Origin: CATOSD01 sp034422735
Lineage (GTDB): Bacteria > Chloroflexota > Dehalococcoidia > Lucifugimonadales > CATOSD01
Direction: 5' to 3'
NCBI GenBank assembly: GCA_034422735.1
Contig: DAOUJL010000039.1
Location: 62,001-126,000 of the forward strand
DNA: 64,000 nt
In this document: one piece after another, positions 53,417-61,661 of the stretch
Layout of the letters: every line of letters starts with the position of its first letter
Position numbering within the stretch: position 1 is the first letter of the stretch
The notes under the pieces: generated by a model
Told to the model about the DNA's origin: nothing
The model's input: only the letters and a program-made list of their open reading frames with translations
The model's database searches: none
Made by a program: the position numbers and the translations under genes

Positions 53417-54292
53417 CTAGGCCGGGTCGAGCCCCGTGAGCTTGCGGTGCGCCTCCAGGTAGCGCTCGGTCGTGCGCCGCACCACGTCTTCTGGAAGGTC
53501 GGGCGCGGGAGGCTCGTGGTCCCAACCCTGTTCGTCCAGCCAGTCGCGGACGAACTGCTTGTCGTAGTTTGGCTGAGACTTGCCGGGCGCGTAGCCGTCG
53601 GCGTCCCAGAAGCGGCTGGAGTCCGGCGTGAGCAACTCGTCGATGAGCGTAAGCTCGCCGTCGACCAGGCCGAACTCCAGCTTGGTGTCGGCCAGCACGA
53701 TGCCGCGCTCCAGCGCGTAGTCGCGCGCGTGGCTGTACACGTCGATGGTGGTCTGCTCCAGCCGCGCCGTTAGCTCCGCGCCCACCATGTCCCGCATCTG
53801 GTCCATGGTGATGTTCTCATCGTGGCCCACCTCTGCCTTGGTCGTGGGAGTGAACAGCGGCTCGGGGAAGCGGTCGCCCTCCTTCAGCCCGGCCGGCATC
53901 TCCATGCCTGAGACCGTACCCTCGCGCCGGTACTCCGCCCAGGCGGAGCCGGTGATGTAGCCGCGCACCACGCACTCGACGTCGATGCGCTCGGCGCGCT
54001 TCACCACCATCGCGCGCCTGGCTACCTCGTCCGGCAGGGACAGCTCATCGCGCCCTCCGGCAAGGTGGATGAGGTGATTGGGCACGATGTGGCCGGTCCG
54101 CTCGAACCAGAAGGCGGACAGGCTGTTGAGCACCACGCCCTTTTCGGGTATCGCGGTGGGCAGCACCACGTCGAACGCCGAAATGCGGTCCGTGGCCACT
54201 ATCAGCAGCCGGCCCTCTCCCAGGCCGTAGGTGTCCCGCACCTTGCCCCGGTACAGCATGTCTGGCAGGTTTGTCTCTCTTATCGCGGTCAT
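53417..54292 (-). CDS. purC: SAICAR synthetase
   Basis: 291 residues. YRGKVRDTYGLGEGRLLIVATDRISAFDVVLPTAIPEKG, the VVRGYITGSAWAEYR block and ILADTKLEFGLVDGELTLIDELLTPDSSRFW cover ATP and CAIR sites. It joins aspartate to CAIR. The start overlaps the purB stop by four bases. Confidence 0.97.
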   Translation of the reverse strand: MTAIRETNLPDMLYRGKVRDTYGLGEGRLLIVATDRISAFDVVLPTAIPEKGVVLNSLSAFWFERTGHIVPNHLIHLAGGRDELSLPDEVARRAMVVKRAERIDVECVVRGYITGSAWAEYRREGTVSGMEMPAGLKEGDRFPEPLFTPTTKAEVGHDENITMDQMRDMVGAELTARLEQTTIDVYSHARDYALERGIVLADTKLEFGLVDGELTLIDELLTPDSSRFWDADGYAPGKSQPNYDKQFVRDWLDEQGWDHEPPAPDLPEDVVRRTTERYLEAHRKLTGLDPA

Positions 54293-55578
54293 AGTCCCAC
54301 CCTCTCGAATATCTCGTCTACGTGACGAACGTAGTAGCCGTAATCGAAGATGTCATCCAGATCGGCAGCGCCAATCCGGGACTTCACTTCGGGGTCGTGC
54401 CTCACCAGTTCACGAAAATCGCTGTCCTCGTCCCAGGTGCGCATCGAGTTGGCCTGCACCACCTTGTAGGCGTCCTCGCGGCTCATGCCGCGCTCCACCA
54501 GCGACAGCAGCACGCGCTGGGAGAAGAGCAGGCCGCGCGTCAGCTCCATGTTGGCGGCCATGCGGTCGGGGTAGACGCGCATCCCGCGCACCACGCCGGC
54601 CAGCAGGTCCAGCGTGTAGTCCAGCGCCATGCAGGAGTCGGGCAGGATGACGCGCTCGGCGGACGAGTGGCTTATGTCGCGCTCGCCCCACAACGCCACG
54701 TTCTCCAGCGCCGTAACCGCGTGGCCCCGCACCAGCCGGGCCAGCCCGCACACGCGCTCGGTCAGCTCCGGGTTGCGCTTGTGCGGCATGGACGAGGAGC
54801 CGGTCTGCCCCTCGCGGAACGGCTCCTCGACCTCGCGCACCTCGGTGCGCTGGAGGCCGCGTATCTCCGTCGCGATCTTCTCCAGGGAGGCGGCGACCAG
54901 CGCCAGCGTGGTGACGAACTGGGCGTGGCGGTCTCGCTGGATGATCTGGTTAGATACGGGCGCGGACGCGATGCCGAGCGCTTTGCAGACGCGCGCCTCG
55001 ATGGACGGCGGCGCGGTGGCGTGAGTGCCGACCGGACCCGAGATCTTGCCGACCGCTATGGCCTTACGCGCCTGCGCCAGCCGCTCCCGGTTGCGGCGCA
55101 TCTCGTCCCACCAGAGCGCCAGCTTCAGCCCGAATGTGACCGGCTCGGCGTGAACGCCGTGGGTGCGGCCCATCATCAGCGTGTGCTTGTGCTCCCGCGC
55201 TCGCTGCTCCAGGGCGGTCAGCAGGGCGTCGACCTCCGCGTCCAGCAGGTCGGCGGCGTCCATGAGTTGCAGGTTGGTCGCGGTGTCCCAGACGTCGCTG
55301 GAGGTGAGGCCCAGGTGTATCCAGCGGCCCTCCGGCCCCAACTGCTCGGTGATCGACGACAGGAACGCGGTGACGTCGTGGCGCGTTCTCGCCAGAATCT
55401 CGTTGAGCCGGGTCATGTCGTGCCGGGCGCCGCGCAGCTTGGCCATGTCCTCGGCGGGAATGACGCCCTCCGCCGTCCACGCCTCGCAGACCGCCAGCTC
55501 GACCTCGAGCCACTTGTCGTACTTGTTCTCTTCGGACCAGACCTGCTTCATCTTCGGCCTGGCGTAGCGGTCTATCAT
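54289..55578 (-). CDS. purB: Adenylosuccinate lyase
   Basis: 429 residues. TSSDVWDTATNLQLMDA, MGRTHGVHAEPVTFGLKLALW and the signature GQTGSSSMPHKRNPELTERVCG of the fumarase/aspartase superfamily. It removes fumarate from SAICAR and adenylosuccinate. It sits between purE and purC as in many compact purine operons. Confidence 0.97.
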   Translation of the reverse strand: MIDRYARPKMKQVWSEENKYDKWLEVELAVCEAWTAEGVIPAEDMAKLRGARHDMTRLNEILARTRHDVTAFLSSITEQLGPEGRWIHLGLTSSDVWDTATNLQLMDAADLLDAEVDALLTALEQRAREHKHTLMMGRTHGVHAEPVTFGLKLALWWDEMRRNRERLAQARKAIAVGKISGPVGTHATAPPSIEARVCKALGIASAPVSNQIIQRDRHAQFVTTLALVAASLEKIATEIRGLQRTEVREVEEPFREGQTGSSSMPHKRNPELTERVCGLARLVRGHAVTALENVALWGERDISHSSAERVILPDSCMALDYTLDLLAGVVRGMRVYPDRMAANMELTRGLLFSQRVLLSLVERGMSREDAYKVVQANSMRTWDEDSDFRELVRHDPEVKSRIGAADLDDIFDYGYYVRHVDEIFERVGL

Positions 55579-55615
55579 ATGCTCTTCACCGGACGGAATG
55601 GACGCGAGCGCGCTG

Positions 55616-56071
55616 TCATCGTCGCTGCGCCTCGCGGTAGTCGTCGTATGCCTTGCGGATGGCCTCGTGCTTGATGCCGAGAATCTGCGTCGCGAGGAAC
55701 GCCGCGTTGCGCGCGCCCCAGCTTCCCACGGCCACCGCCGCCACCGGGACGCCGGGCGGCATCTGCGCGATGGCGTAGAGGGCGTCCACGCCCTTCAGCT
55801 CGCTCGACGCGATGGGCACGCCGATGATGGGCAGGGTGGTCCAGGAAGCGAGCACGCCGGGCAGGCCCGCGGAGCCGCCCGCGCCCGCGATTATGACCTC
55901 GACGCCGCGTTCCCGTGCCGACAGCCCGTAGCTGCGGACTTTGTCCGGCGTGCGGTGCGCCGACATCACCTCGACCTCGTGGCTCACGCCCATCTGATCG
56001 AGGACGGCGGTAGTTTCGCGCATGATCGGCTCGTCCGACGCGCTGCCCATCAACACTCCCACCAGTGGCAT
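55616..56071 (-). CDS. purE: N5-CAIR mutase
   Basis: 151 residues. MPLVGVLMGSASDEPIMRETTAVLDQMG, SAHRTPDKVRSYGLSARERG and GAGGSAGLPGVLASWTTLPIIGVPI are the class I PurE motifs, with catalytic His in SAHRTP. It moves the carboxyl group in CAIR formation. purK is not adjacent. Confidence 0.97.
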   Translation of the reverse strand: MPLVGVLMGSASDEPIMRETTAVLDQMGVSHEVEVMSAHRTPDKVRSYGLSARERGVEVIIAGAGGSAGLPGVLASWTTLPIIGVPIASSELKGVDALYAIAQMPPGVPVAAVAVGSWGARNAAFLATQILGIKHEAIRKAYDDYREAQRR

Positions 56072-56164
56072 TGGCTGTACCCCTTTCTGTCTACAGAAGT
56101 GGCCCGTCGAATTGCCGCCGGGCCTGCCCTCGCCGCTCGCGGGAGGACTTTACGTTTTGGTTAG

Positions 56165-57433
56165 CTACCTCAGCAGCGGCCCCTGCGCCGCTATACCGCG
56201 GCGGAACTGTGCTTCATCGAAGCTCACGCGGCCCGCGGACTCGTAAGCCCGCTCCCGCGCCTCGGCCAGATCGTCACCGAGCGCGCACACGGTGAGCACG
56301 CGGCCCCCGTCCGTTACGACGGCCTCGTCTTCGAGCCGGGTTCCCGCGTGGAACACCAGCGCGTCTTCACCCAGGTCGTCCAACCCCCGTATCTCGCGCC
56401 CGGTCCGGTACGCTCCGGGATAGCCGCCGGATGCGAGCACCACGCCCACGCAGGGGCGATCGTCCCACTCCAGCGAAACGCCCTCGAGCTTTCCGGTCAC
56501 CGTATCAATCATAATTGCGGCAAGGTCGGTTTTCAATCTCGGAAGCACCGCCTGGGCCTCCGGATCGCCCATCCTGCAATTGAACTCCACCACCTTGGGA
56601 CCGTCCGGGGTGAGCATCAGGCCGCCGTAGAGTATGCCGCGAAAGGGCGAGCCAAGCTCCGCCAGTGCCCTGGCCGCGGGGACCATGATCCGCTCGCGCA
56701 CCTCGCGCTCCAGCTCCTCGTTCCACGTCGCGGGAGGACTGTACGCGCCCATGCCGCCCGTGTTCGGCCCTTCGTCGCCGTCCAGGGCACGCTTGTAGTC
56801 GCACGCCGTCGCCAGTTCGGACACCTCTTCGCCGTCCACGAACGCGAACACGCTGATTTCCTGGCCGTCGAGGTATTCCTCGATCAGCACGCGCCGTCCG
56901 GCGTCGCCGAACTCACGCTCCACCATCTGCCGGCGCAGCGCGTCCCGCGCATCGTCCCGCGTGCTCGCCACCACCACGCCCTTGCCGGCGGCAAGCCCGT
57001 CCGCCTTGACCACGATGGGCAGCGGAGCCGCGACCAGGTACTCGAGCGCCTGTCCGTAGTCGGTGAACGCCTCGGCTCGCCCGGTGGGGATGCCGTTGCG
57101 CAGCATGAGCTCCTTGGCAAAGGACTTGCTGCTCTCGATGCGTGCGGCGGCGGCGGTCGGCCCGAACGTGAGGATGCCCGCCGCCTGGAAGCGGTCCACG
57201 ATTCCGGCCGCGAGCGGCGCCTCCGGGCCTATCACCGCGAACTCCACGCCCTCGCTCTGAGCCAGGCCAAGCAGGCCGTCCACGTCCTCGGCGCCGATAG
57301 GCGCGTTCGTGCCGAGCGCGGCGGTGCCCGCGTTGCCGGGCGCGACGATTAGCTCGCTCACCAGCGGGCTTTGCGCCAGCTTCCAGGCGATGGCGTGCTC
57401 CCGCGCGCCGTTCCCCACCAGCAGCGTCTTCAT
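56165..57433 (-). CDS. purD: GAR synthetase
   Basis: 422 residues in ATP-grasp order: VGNGAREHAIAWKLAQSP, FGPTAAAARIESSKSFAKELMLRNGIPTG, VKADGLAAGKGVVVA, GPNTGGMGAYSPP and the late FNCRMGDPEAQAVLPRL. It joins glycine to phosphoribosylamine. The start overlaps the MazG-like stop by four bases. Confidence 0.97.
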   Translation of the reverse strand: MKTLLVGNGAREHAIAWKLAQSPLVSELIVAPGNAGTAALGTNAPIGAEDVDGLLGLAQSEGVEFAVIGPEAPLAAGIVDRFQAAGILTFGPTAAAARIESSKSFAKELMLRNGIPTGRAEAFTDYGQALEYLVAAPLPIVVKADGLAAGKGVVVASTRDDARDALRRQMVEREFGDAGRRVLIEEYLDGQEISVFAFVDGEEVSELATACDYKRALDGDEGPNTGGMGAYSPPATWNEELEREVRERIMVPAARALAELGSPFRGILYGGLMLTPDGPKVVEFNCRMGDPEAQAVLPRLKTDLAAIMIDTVTGKLEGVSLEWDDRPCVGVVLASGGYPGAYRTGREIRGLDDLGEDALVFHAGTRLEDEAVVTDGGRVLTVCALGDDLAEARERAYESAGRVSFDEAQFRRGIAAQGPLLR

Positions 57434-57819
57434 GCCTGATCTGCCCCGCGCCGGGGCCTGCGCAGCACCTTGCCCGACGACTCTTCCAGGTAGTGGGTGT
57501 CCGACGTCTTGGCGTCGTTCTTTAGCGCAACGTCGCGGCAGGCGTTCAGTGCCGGACTACCCGCCGTGAGCACGCTGCCCGCCGCGACGAACGCCACGTC
57601 GGCAAGCTCCAGCAGCGCGTCGTGCAGGTCGTCGTTGTTCAGCGCCTTGGAGTGCTCGCCAACCTCCTCCACCAGGTAGGGCAGGCGCGTCCTCAGCATC
57701 TCCAGCCCCTGTTCGGGAGTAAGATCGGCGCCGACCATCGGCAGGCCGAACCGGGAATGGAAGTCGTACACGCTTTCCGCGATTCGAGCCATTGCCGCGA
57801 CGAAATCTTCACGCGTCAC
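57430..57819 (-). CDS. MazG-like nucleotide pyrophosphohydrolase
   Basis: 129 residues from GTG 57819; the longer frame to 57900 would cover the end of the upstream gene. The MazG metal motif EExxE..ExxD is YLVEEVGEHSKALNNDDLHDALLELADV. MazG-type proteins hydrolyse NTPs to NMP and pyrophosphate and may clear damaged nucleotides, which fits a purine cluster. A C-terminal basic tail (RRPRRGADQA) follows. Confidence 0.8.
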   Translation of the reverse strand: MTREDFVAAMARIAESVYDFHSRFGLPMVGADLTPEQGLEMLRTRLPYLVEEVGEHSKALNNDDLHDALLELADVAFVAAGSVLTAGSPALNACRDVALKNDAKTSDTHYLEESSGKVLRRPRRGADQA

Positions 57820-57845
57820 GCCGCCGTCGCACTGTTCGCGCCCGG

Positions 57846-58214
57846 TCACGGGGAATCCTCCGGCTGAGCTGAGGAGTGTTCGTAGGCGGCCTTCAGCCAT
57901 GGCAACACCGCGCCCACGTCCTCCGGCAGCAGCAGCAGGAACTGCATCCAGCCGGCGAGGAGCGGTTCGTCATCGGCCGCGGGCAGCGGCGAGACGCCGG
58001 CGAGCGAGAGCGCCCGTCTGGCCAGATCGAGGGGCAGGGACATCGCGACCACGCCCTCCAGCAGGACGGCGAAAGGCTTGTCTCCCACGACGTACCCCAC
58101 GCCGCCCAGCAGCGCTGCGCCGGACACGCCGGGCCACGCGAGCAATTCCGCGTCCAAGGCCGCACGCACCTCGGGGTCGATCTCGAACTCTTCGTCTAGG
58201 TAGTCCGAGTTCAT
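57846..58214 (-). CDS. TfoX N-terminal domain-like protein
   Basis: 122 residues from ATG 58214 with GGGGAG seven bases upstream. LLGGVGYVVGDKPFAVLLEGVVAMSLPLDLARRAL and DEPLLAGWMQFLLLLPEDVGAVLPWLKAAYEHS follow the TfoX-N pattern (GGxG strand, F-A turn, LP-containing helix, terminal A-Y helix). The role is unknown and it is not the full-length competence regulator. It lies directly after guaA. Confidence 0.65.
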   Translation of the reverse strand: MNSDYLDEEFEIDPEVRAALDAELLAWPGVSGAALLGGVGYVVGDKPFAVLLEGVVAMSLPLDLARRALSLAGVSPLPAADDEPLLAGWMQFLLLLPEDVGAVLPWLKAAYEHSSAQPEDSP

Positions 58215-58251
58215 CAGAAGCACTCCCCGGATTTTGACGCGGAAGCGTAGA

Positions 58252-59844
58252 CTACTCCCACTCTATCGTCCCCGGCGGCTTGCTGGTGATGTCGTACACG
58301 ACCCTGTTCACGCCCGGAACCTCGTTGGCGATGCGGGTGGAGATTCGCGCCAGCACGTCGTAGGGCAGCCGCGCCCAGTCGGCGGTCATGGCGTCGCTGC
58401 TGGTCACCGCGCGCACGGCGATCACGTAGTCGTAGGTGCGATAGTCGCCCATCACGCCCACGGTGTGCGTGTCGGTGAGCACCGCGAAGCTCTGCCAAAG
58501 CTCGCGGTAGAGGCCGGCAGACTCGATCTCCCGCATGACGATCCAGTCCGCGGCGCGCAGCGTCTCCAGCTTCTCGTGGGTCACGTCGCCGATGATGCGA
58601 ATCGCCAGACCGGGGCCGGGGAACGGCTGGCGGTACACGATGTCCTCGGACAGGCCCAGCTCCAAGCCGACCTGCCGCGCCTCATCCTTGAACAGGTACC
58701 GCAGCGGCTCGACCAGCTTCAGCCTCATGTGCTCCGGCAGCCCGCCCACGTTGTGGTGGGACTTGATCCGCGCGCCCTCCTTGCTCTCGGGCGTCTTGCT
58801 CTCGATGACATCGGGGTACAGCGTGCCCTGCGCCAGGTAGTCCACGCTGCCGATGCCGGTGGCCTGCTGGTCGAACACGCGGATGAACTCCTCGCCGATG
58901 ATGAGCCGCTTTCGCTCCGGGTCCGCAACGCCGCGCAGCGCGCCGAGAAAGCCCTCGGTGGCGTCGACGTGCACCAGGTTCAGGTCCAGGCCCTCGAACA
59001 CGTCCACTATCTGCTCCGGCTCGCCCTGCCGCATCAGCCCGTTGTCCACGAACACGCACGTGAGCTGGTCGCCGATGGCGCGGTGCACCAGCGCGGCGGT
59101 GACCGCGGAGTCGACGCCGCCGGAGAGCGCGCAGATGACCCTGCCGTCCCCGACGGTCTCGCGTATCTCGCTCACCGAGCGCTCCACGAAGCTGGCCGCG
59201 GACCACTCCCCCTCGCAGCCGCAGACCTTGAACAGGAAGTTCTCCAGCAGCGCCTTGCCCAGCGGCGTGTGCTCCACCTCCGCGTGGAACTGGATGCCGT
59301 AGGCGCCCCGGCCGTTTCCGAGCGCCGCGATGGGCGAGTTGTCGGAGTGGGCTAGCGGCTCGAAGCCGGGCGGGGCAGCGGTGATGTGGTCGCCGTGGCT
59401 CATCCACACCGGGAACGAGTCGGGCAGCCCGTCGAACAGGGGACTGTCCGCGCCGTTCAGGTGTAGCGTGGCCGGCCCGTACTCCCTGGCGTCCGTCCGT
59501 CCCACGCCGCCTCCGAGCTGGTGCACCATCGCCTGCATCCCGTAGCAGATGCCCAGCACCGGCAACCCGCCGTCGTACACCCAGCCGGGTGCGAGCGGCG
59601 CGCCCTCCTCGTAGACGCTGGCCGGTCCGCCGGAGAGTATCACGCCCTTGGGGTTCAGGCGCTCCACGTCCTCCCAGGCGGCGTCGTGCGGCACTATCTC
59701 GCAGAACACCCGGCACTCGCGCACCCTCCGCGCTATGAGGCGGCTGTACTGCGACCCGAAGTCGATTACCAGCACCGCCTCGCGCGGTGAGCTTTCGGTT
59801 GGCTCGACCAAACGACTCACCTCTGTAAGCAGGCCAAAGGCCAT
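58252..59844 (-). CDS. guaA: GMP synthase (glutamine-hydrolysing)
   Basis: 530 residues from ATG 59844; GTG 59820 is a credible alternative. The N-terminal amidotransferase has Cys100 in GICYGMQ plus the His-Glu dyad in FHAEVEH. The ATP pyrophosphatase P-loop is ALSGGVDSAV, and the C-terminal domain ends RVVYDITSKPPGTIEWE. It makes GMP from XMP. A promoter at 59862-59890 on the minus strand likely starts the whole purine run. Confidence 0.97.
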   Translation of the reverse strand: MAFGLLTEVSRLVEPTESSPREAVLVIDFGSQYSRLIARRVRECRVFCEIVPHDAAWEDVERLNPKGVILSGGPASVYEEGAPLAPGWVYDGGLPVLGICYGMQAMVHQLGGGVGRTDAREYGPATLHLNGADSPLFDGLPDSFPVWMSHGDHITAAPPGFEPLAHSDNSPIAALGNGRGAYGIQFHAEVEHTPLGKALLENFLFKVCGCEGEWSAASFVERSVSEIRETVGDGRVICALSGGVDSAVTAALVHRAIGDQLTCVFVDNGLMRQGEPEQIVDVFEGLDLNLVHVDATEGFLGALRGVADPERKRLIIGEEFIRVFDQQATGIGSVDYLAQGTLYPDVIESKTPESKEGARIKSHHNVGGLPEHMRLKLVEPLRYLFKDEARQVGLELGLSEDIVYRQPFPGPGLAIRIIGDVTHEKLETLRAADWIVMREIESAGLYRELWQSFAVLTDTHTVGVMGDYRTYDYVIAVRAVTSSDAMTADWARLPYDVLARISTRIANEVPGVNRVVYDITSKPPGTIEWE

Positions 59845-59861
59845 ATGCCTGAAGCCAAATG

Positions 59862-59890
59862 AAGGTAACATTTATGCTACAATCTATCAA
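59862..59890 (-). promoter_or_regulatory. Promoter of guaA and the purine cluster
   Basis: On the minus strand TTGATA (59885-59890), a 17-base spacer and TACCTT (59862-59867). It overlaps, back to back, a plus-strand -10-like TACAAT (59878-59883) that would start tsaC a few bases before its ATG. Confidence 0.5.
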
Positions 59891-59895
59891 CCTTG

Positions 59896-60552
59896 ATGCC
59901 GAACCAATCCCCCAGCGCCGACCCCTCCGCCAACCCTCTCCCGGCACAGATAGAGGCCGCCGCCGAGCACCTGCGAAGCGGCGGAGTGGCGGCGATTCCC
60001 ACCGACACCATCTACGGACTGGCGGCGAACGCGCTGGACGAGCGCGCCGTGGAGCGCGTGTTCCGGCTGAAGCGCCGGCCCTCGGGCATGGCGCTGCCGC
60101 TGCTCATCGCCGACGCCGCCGACCTGGACCGCTGGGCGCGCGGCGTCCCGGACGTGGCGCGCCTGCTGGCCGAGCGCTTCTGGCCGGGCGCGCTGACGCT
60201 GGTGCTACGCAAGGCGCCGGACGTCCCGCACGTCGCCACCGGCGGGCTGGACACCGTGGCGCTGCGTGTGCCGGCGCACGACACCCCGCGCGAGCTGGCG
60301 CGGCTGCTCGGGTGCCCGGTGACGGGCACCAGCGCCAACCGCAGCGGACGCCCGGGACTCACCGACGCCAACGAGGTGCGCCGCGAGTTCGAGGGCGAGT
60401 GCTGCATGGTGGTCGACGGCCGCTGCGACGGCGGCGTCGCCTCCACGCTCGTGGATCTGTCCGGCGCGCAGCCGCGAATCCTGCGCCAGGGGGCCGTCAC
60501 GCGCGCCGCCCTGTCCGAGGTCTGCCCCGGCATCGCGGCAGCGGACGGGTAG
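59896..60552 (+). CDS. tsaC: L-threonylcarbamoyladenylate synthase (Sua5/YciO/YrdC)
   Basis: 218 residues from ATG 59896. LRSGGVAAIPTDTIYGLAANALDERAVERVFRLKRRP is the substrate pocket, with later SANRSGRP and DGRCDGGVASTLVDLSG. It makes threonylcarbamoyl-AMP for the t6A37 modification of tRNA. The likely transcript start at about 59890 leaves almost no leader. Confidence 0.94.
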   Translation: MPNQSPSADPSANPLPAQIEAAAEHLRSGGVAAIPTDTIYGLAANALDERAVERVFRLKRRPSGMALPLLIADAADLDRWARGVPDVARLLAERFWPGALTLVLRKAPDVPHVATGGLDTVALRVPAHDTPRELARLLGCPVTGTSANRSGRPGLTDANEVRREFEGECCMVVDGRCDGGVASTLVDLSGAQPRILRQGAVTRAALSEVCPGIAAADG

Positions 60553-60572
60553 GGTCGCCTGAATTCCAAAGG

Positions 60573-61583
60573 ATGCAGTTGACGAACATAGAAGACCTTT
60601 CCGCCCAGGTAGAGGACGCGCTCAAAGACGCGGTAACCGGCCGCGACATGCCGCTGTACGACATGATGGCCTACCACCTGGGCTGGGCCGCTGAACCGGG
60701 CGAACCCGGCCCGGCCCGGCCCAGATTCCGAGCGCTGGGGGCGCTCTGCCTGCTCGCATGCCGCGCGGCGGGAGGCGACGCCAGGCTCGCGCTGCCCGCC
60801 GCCGCCGCCGTGGAGCTGGTGGTGAACTTCTGCGAGATTCACGAGGACGTGCAGGCCGGCGCGCCCGCGAGAGGCGTCCGCGAGACCGTCTGGTGGAAGT
60901 GGGGACCCGCGCAGGCGATCAACGCCGGGGACGGGATGCACGCGCTCGCCAGGCTCACGCTGTTTGGCTTGCAGGATGCGGGACTGTCGGCGGAGGCCAC
61001 CTTCCGCGCCGTGCAGGTCCTGGACGAGGCCAGCCTCCGCACCTGCGAGGGGCGATTCCTCGACCTCCAGGCCCAGGAGCGCATAGACCTGGCACTGGAC
61101 GACTACCTGGAGATGGTGCGGCTCAAGTCCGGCGCGCTCGCCGCCTGCTCCTCCCGCCTCGGTGCGCTCGCCGCCTCCGCGGACGCGGCCGTATCGGACG
61201 CGCTGGCGTCGTGCGGCGAAAGCCTCGGCGTCGCCTCGCAGCTACGCGAGGACGTCCGGCTCTTCTGGGACCTGTCACCCGGAGGGTCGGAGCCGTACCC
61301 GGAAGTCGCCAACAAGATGAAGCTGCTGCCGGTGGTCTACGCCTTCTCCAACGCCAACGCGAACCAGAAGCGCCGCATGGGAGAGTTCTACTTCAAGCGC
61401 GTGCTCGAAGCGGACGACGTGGGCCGCCTCCGCGAGCTCGTGGACGAAATGGAGGTCCGCGACGCCTGCGAGGACCTGATAGCGCGCTACCGCGACGAGT
61501 CCGCGCGGGCGCTCGCCGAAGCGGGCGTCTCGGACGAGGGCAGGGCGGCGATACAGGCCCTGTCCGACGAGCTGACCCGGTGA
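60573..61583 (+). CDS. Polyprenyl synthetase family protein with divergent Asp motifs
   Basis: 336 residues from ATG 60573. The layout matches trans-isoprenyl diphosphate synthases: VELVVNFCEIHEDVQAG where most have HDDxxD (here His90-Glu91-Asp92), KWGPAQAINAGDGMHALARL, and a second site QLREDVRLFWD around 224-233 where most have DDxxD. ANKMKLLPVVYAF at about 246-258 takes the place of the usual GKxTLP. The weakened acidic motifs mean activity or chain length cannot be assumed. It follows tsaC by 20 bases. Confidence 0.82.
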   Translation: MQLTNIEDLSAQVEDALKDAVTGRDMPLYDMMAYHLGWAAEPGEPGPARPRFRALGALCLLACRAAGGDARLALPAAAAVELVVNFCEIHEDVQAGAPARGVRETVWWKWGPAQAINAGDGMHALARLTLFGLQDAGLSAEATFRAVQVLDEASLRTCEGRFLDLQAQERIDLALDDYLEMVRLKSGALAACSSRLGALAASADAAVSDALASCGESLGVASQLREDVRLFWDLSPGGSEPYPEVANKMKLLPVVYAFSNANANQKRRMGEFYFKRVLEADDVGRLRELVDEMEVRDACEDLIARYRDESARALAEAGVSDEGRAAIQALSDELTR

Positions 61584-61621
61584 CGCGGCGCAGCCCGCAC
61601 CAATCAGGAAGAACCCATTAA

Positions 61622-61661
61622 ATCCCTTCCCCCTCGCAGGGGGAAGGTTAGGATGGGGGTG
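61622..61661. repeat. Type A repeat overlapping the pgk start
   Basis: aatcccttccccctcgcagg then gggaaggttaggatgggggt. The GGGGGAAGG arm and the following ATG lie where pgk needs a ribosome site and start codon. Confidence 0.85.

Noticed and set aside
59859..61583. 574-codon plus-strand frame spanning tsaC and the isoprenyl synthase gene
   Set aside because: Its first 230 codons are an out-of-frame reading of tsaC; the real gene begins at ATG 60573.
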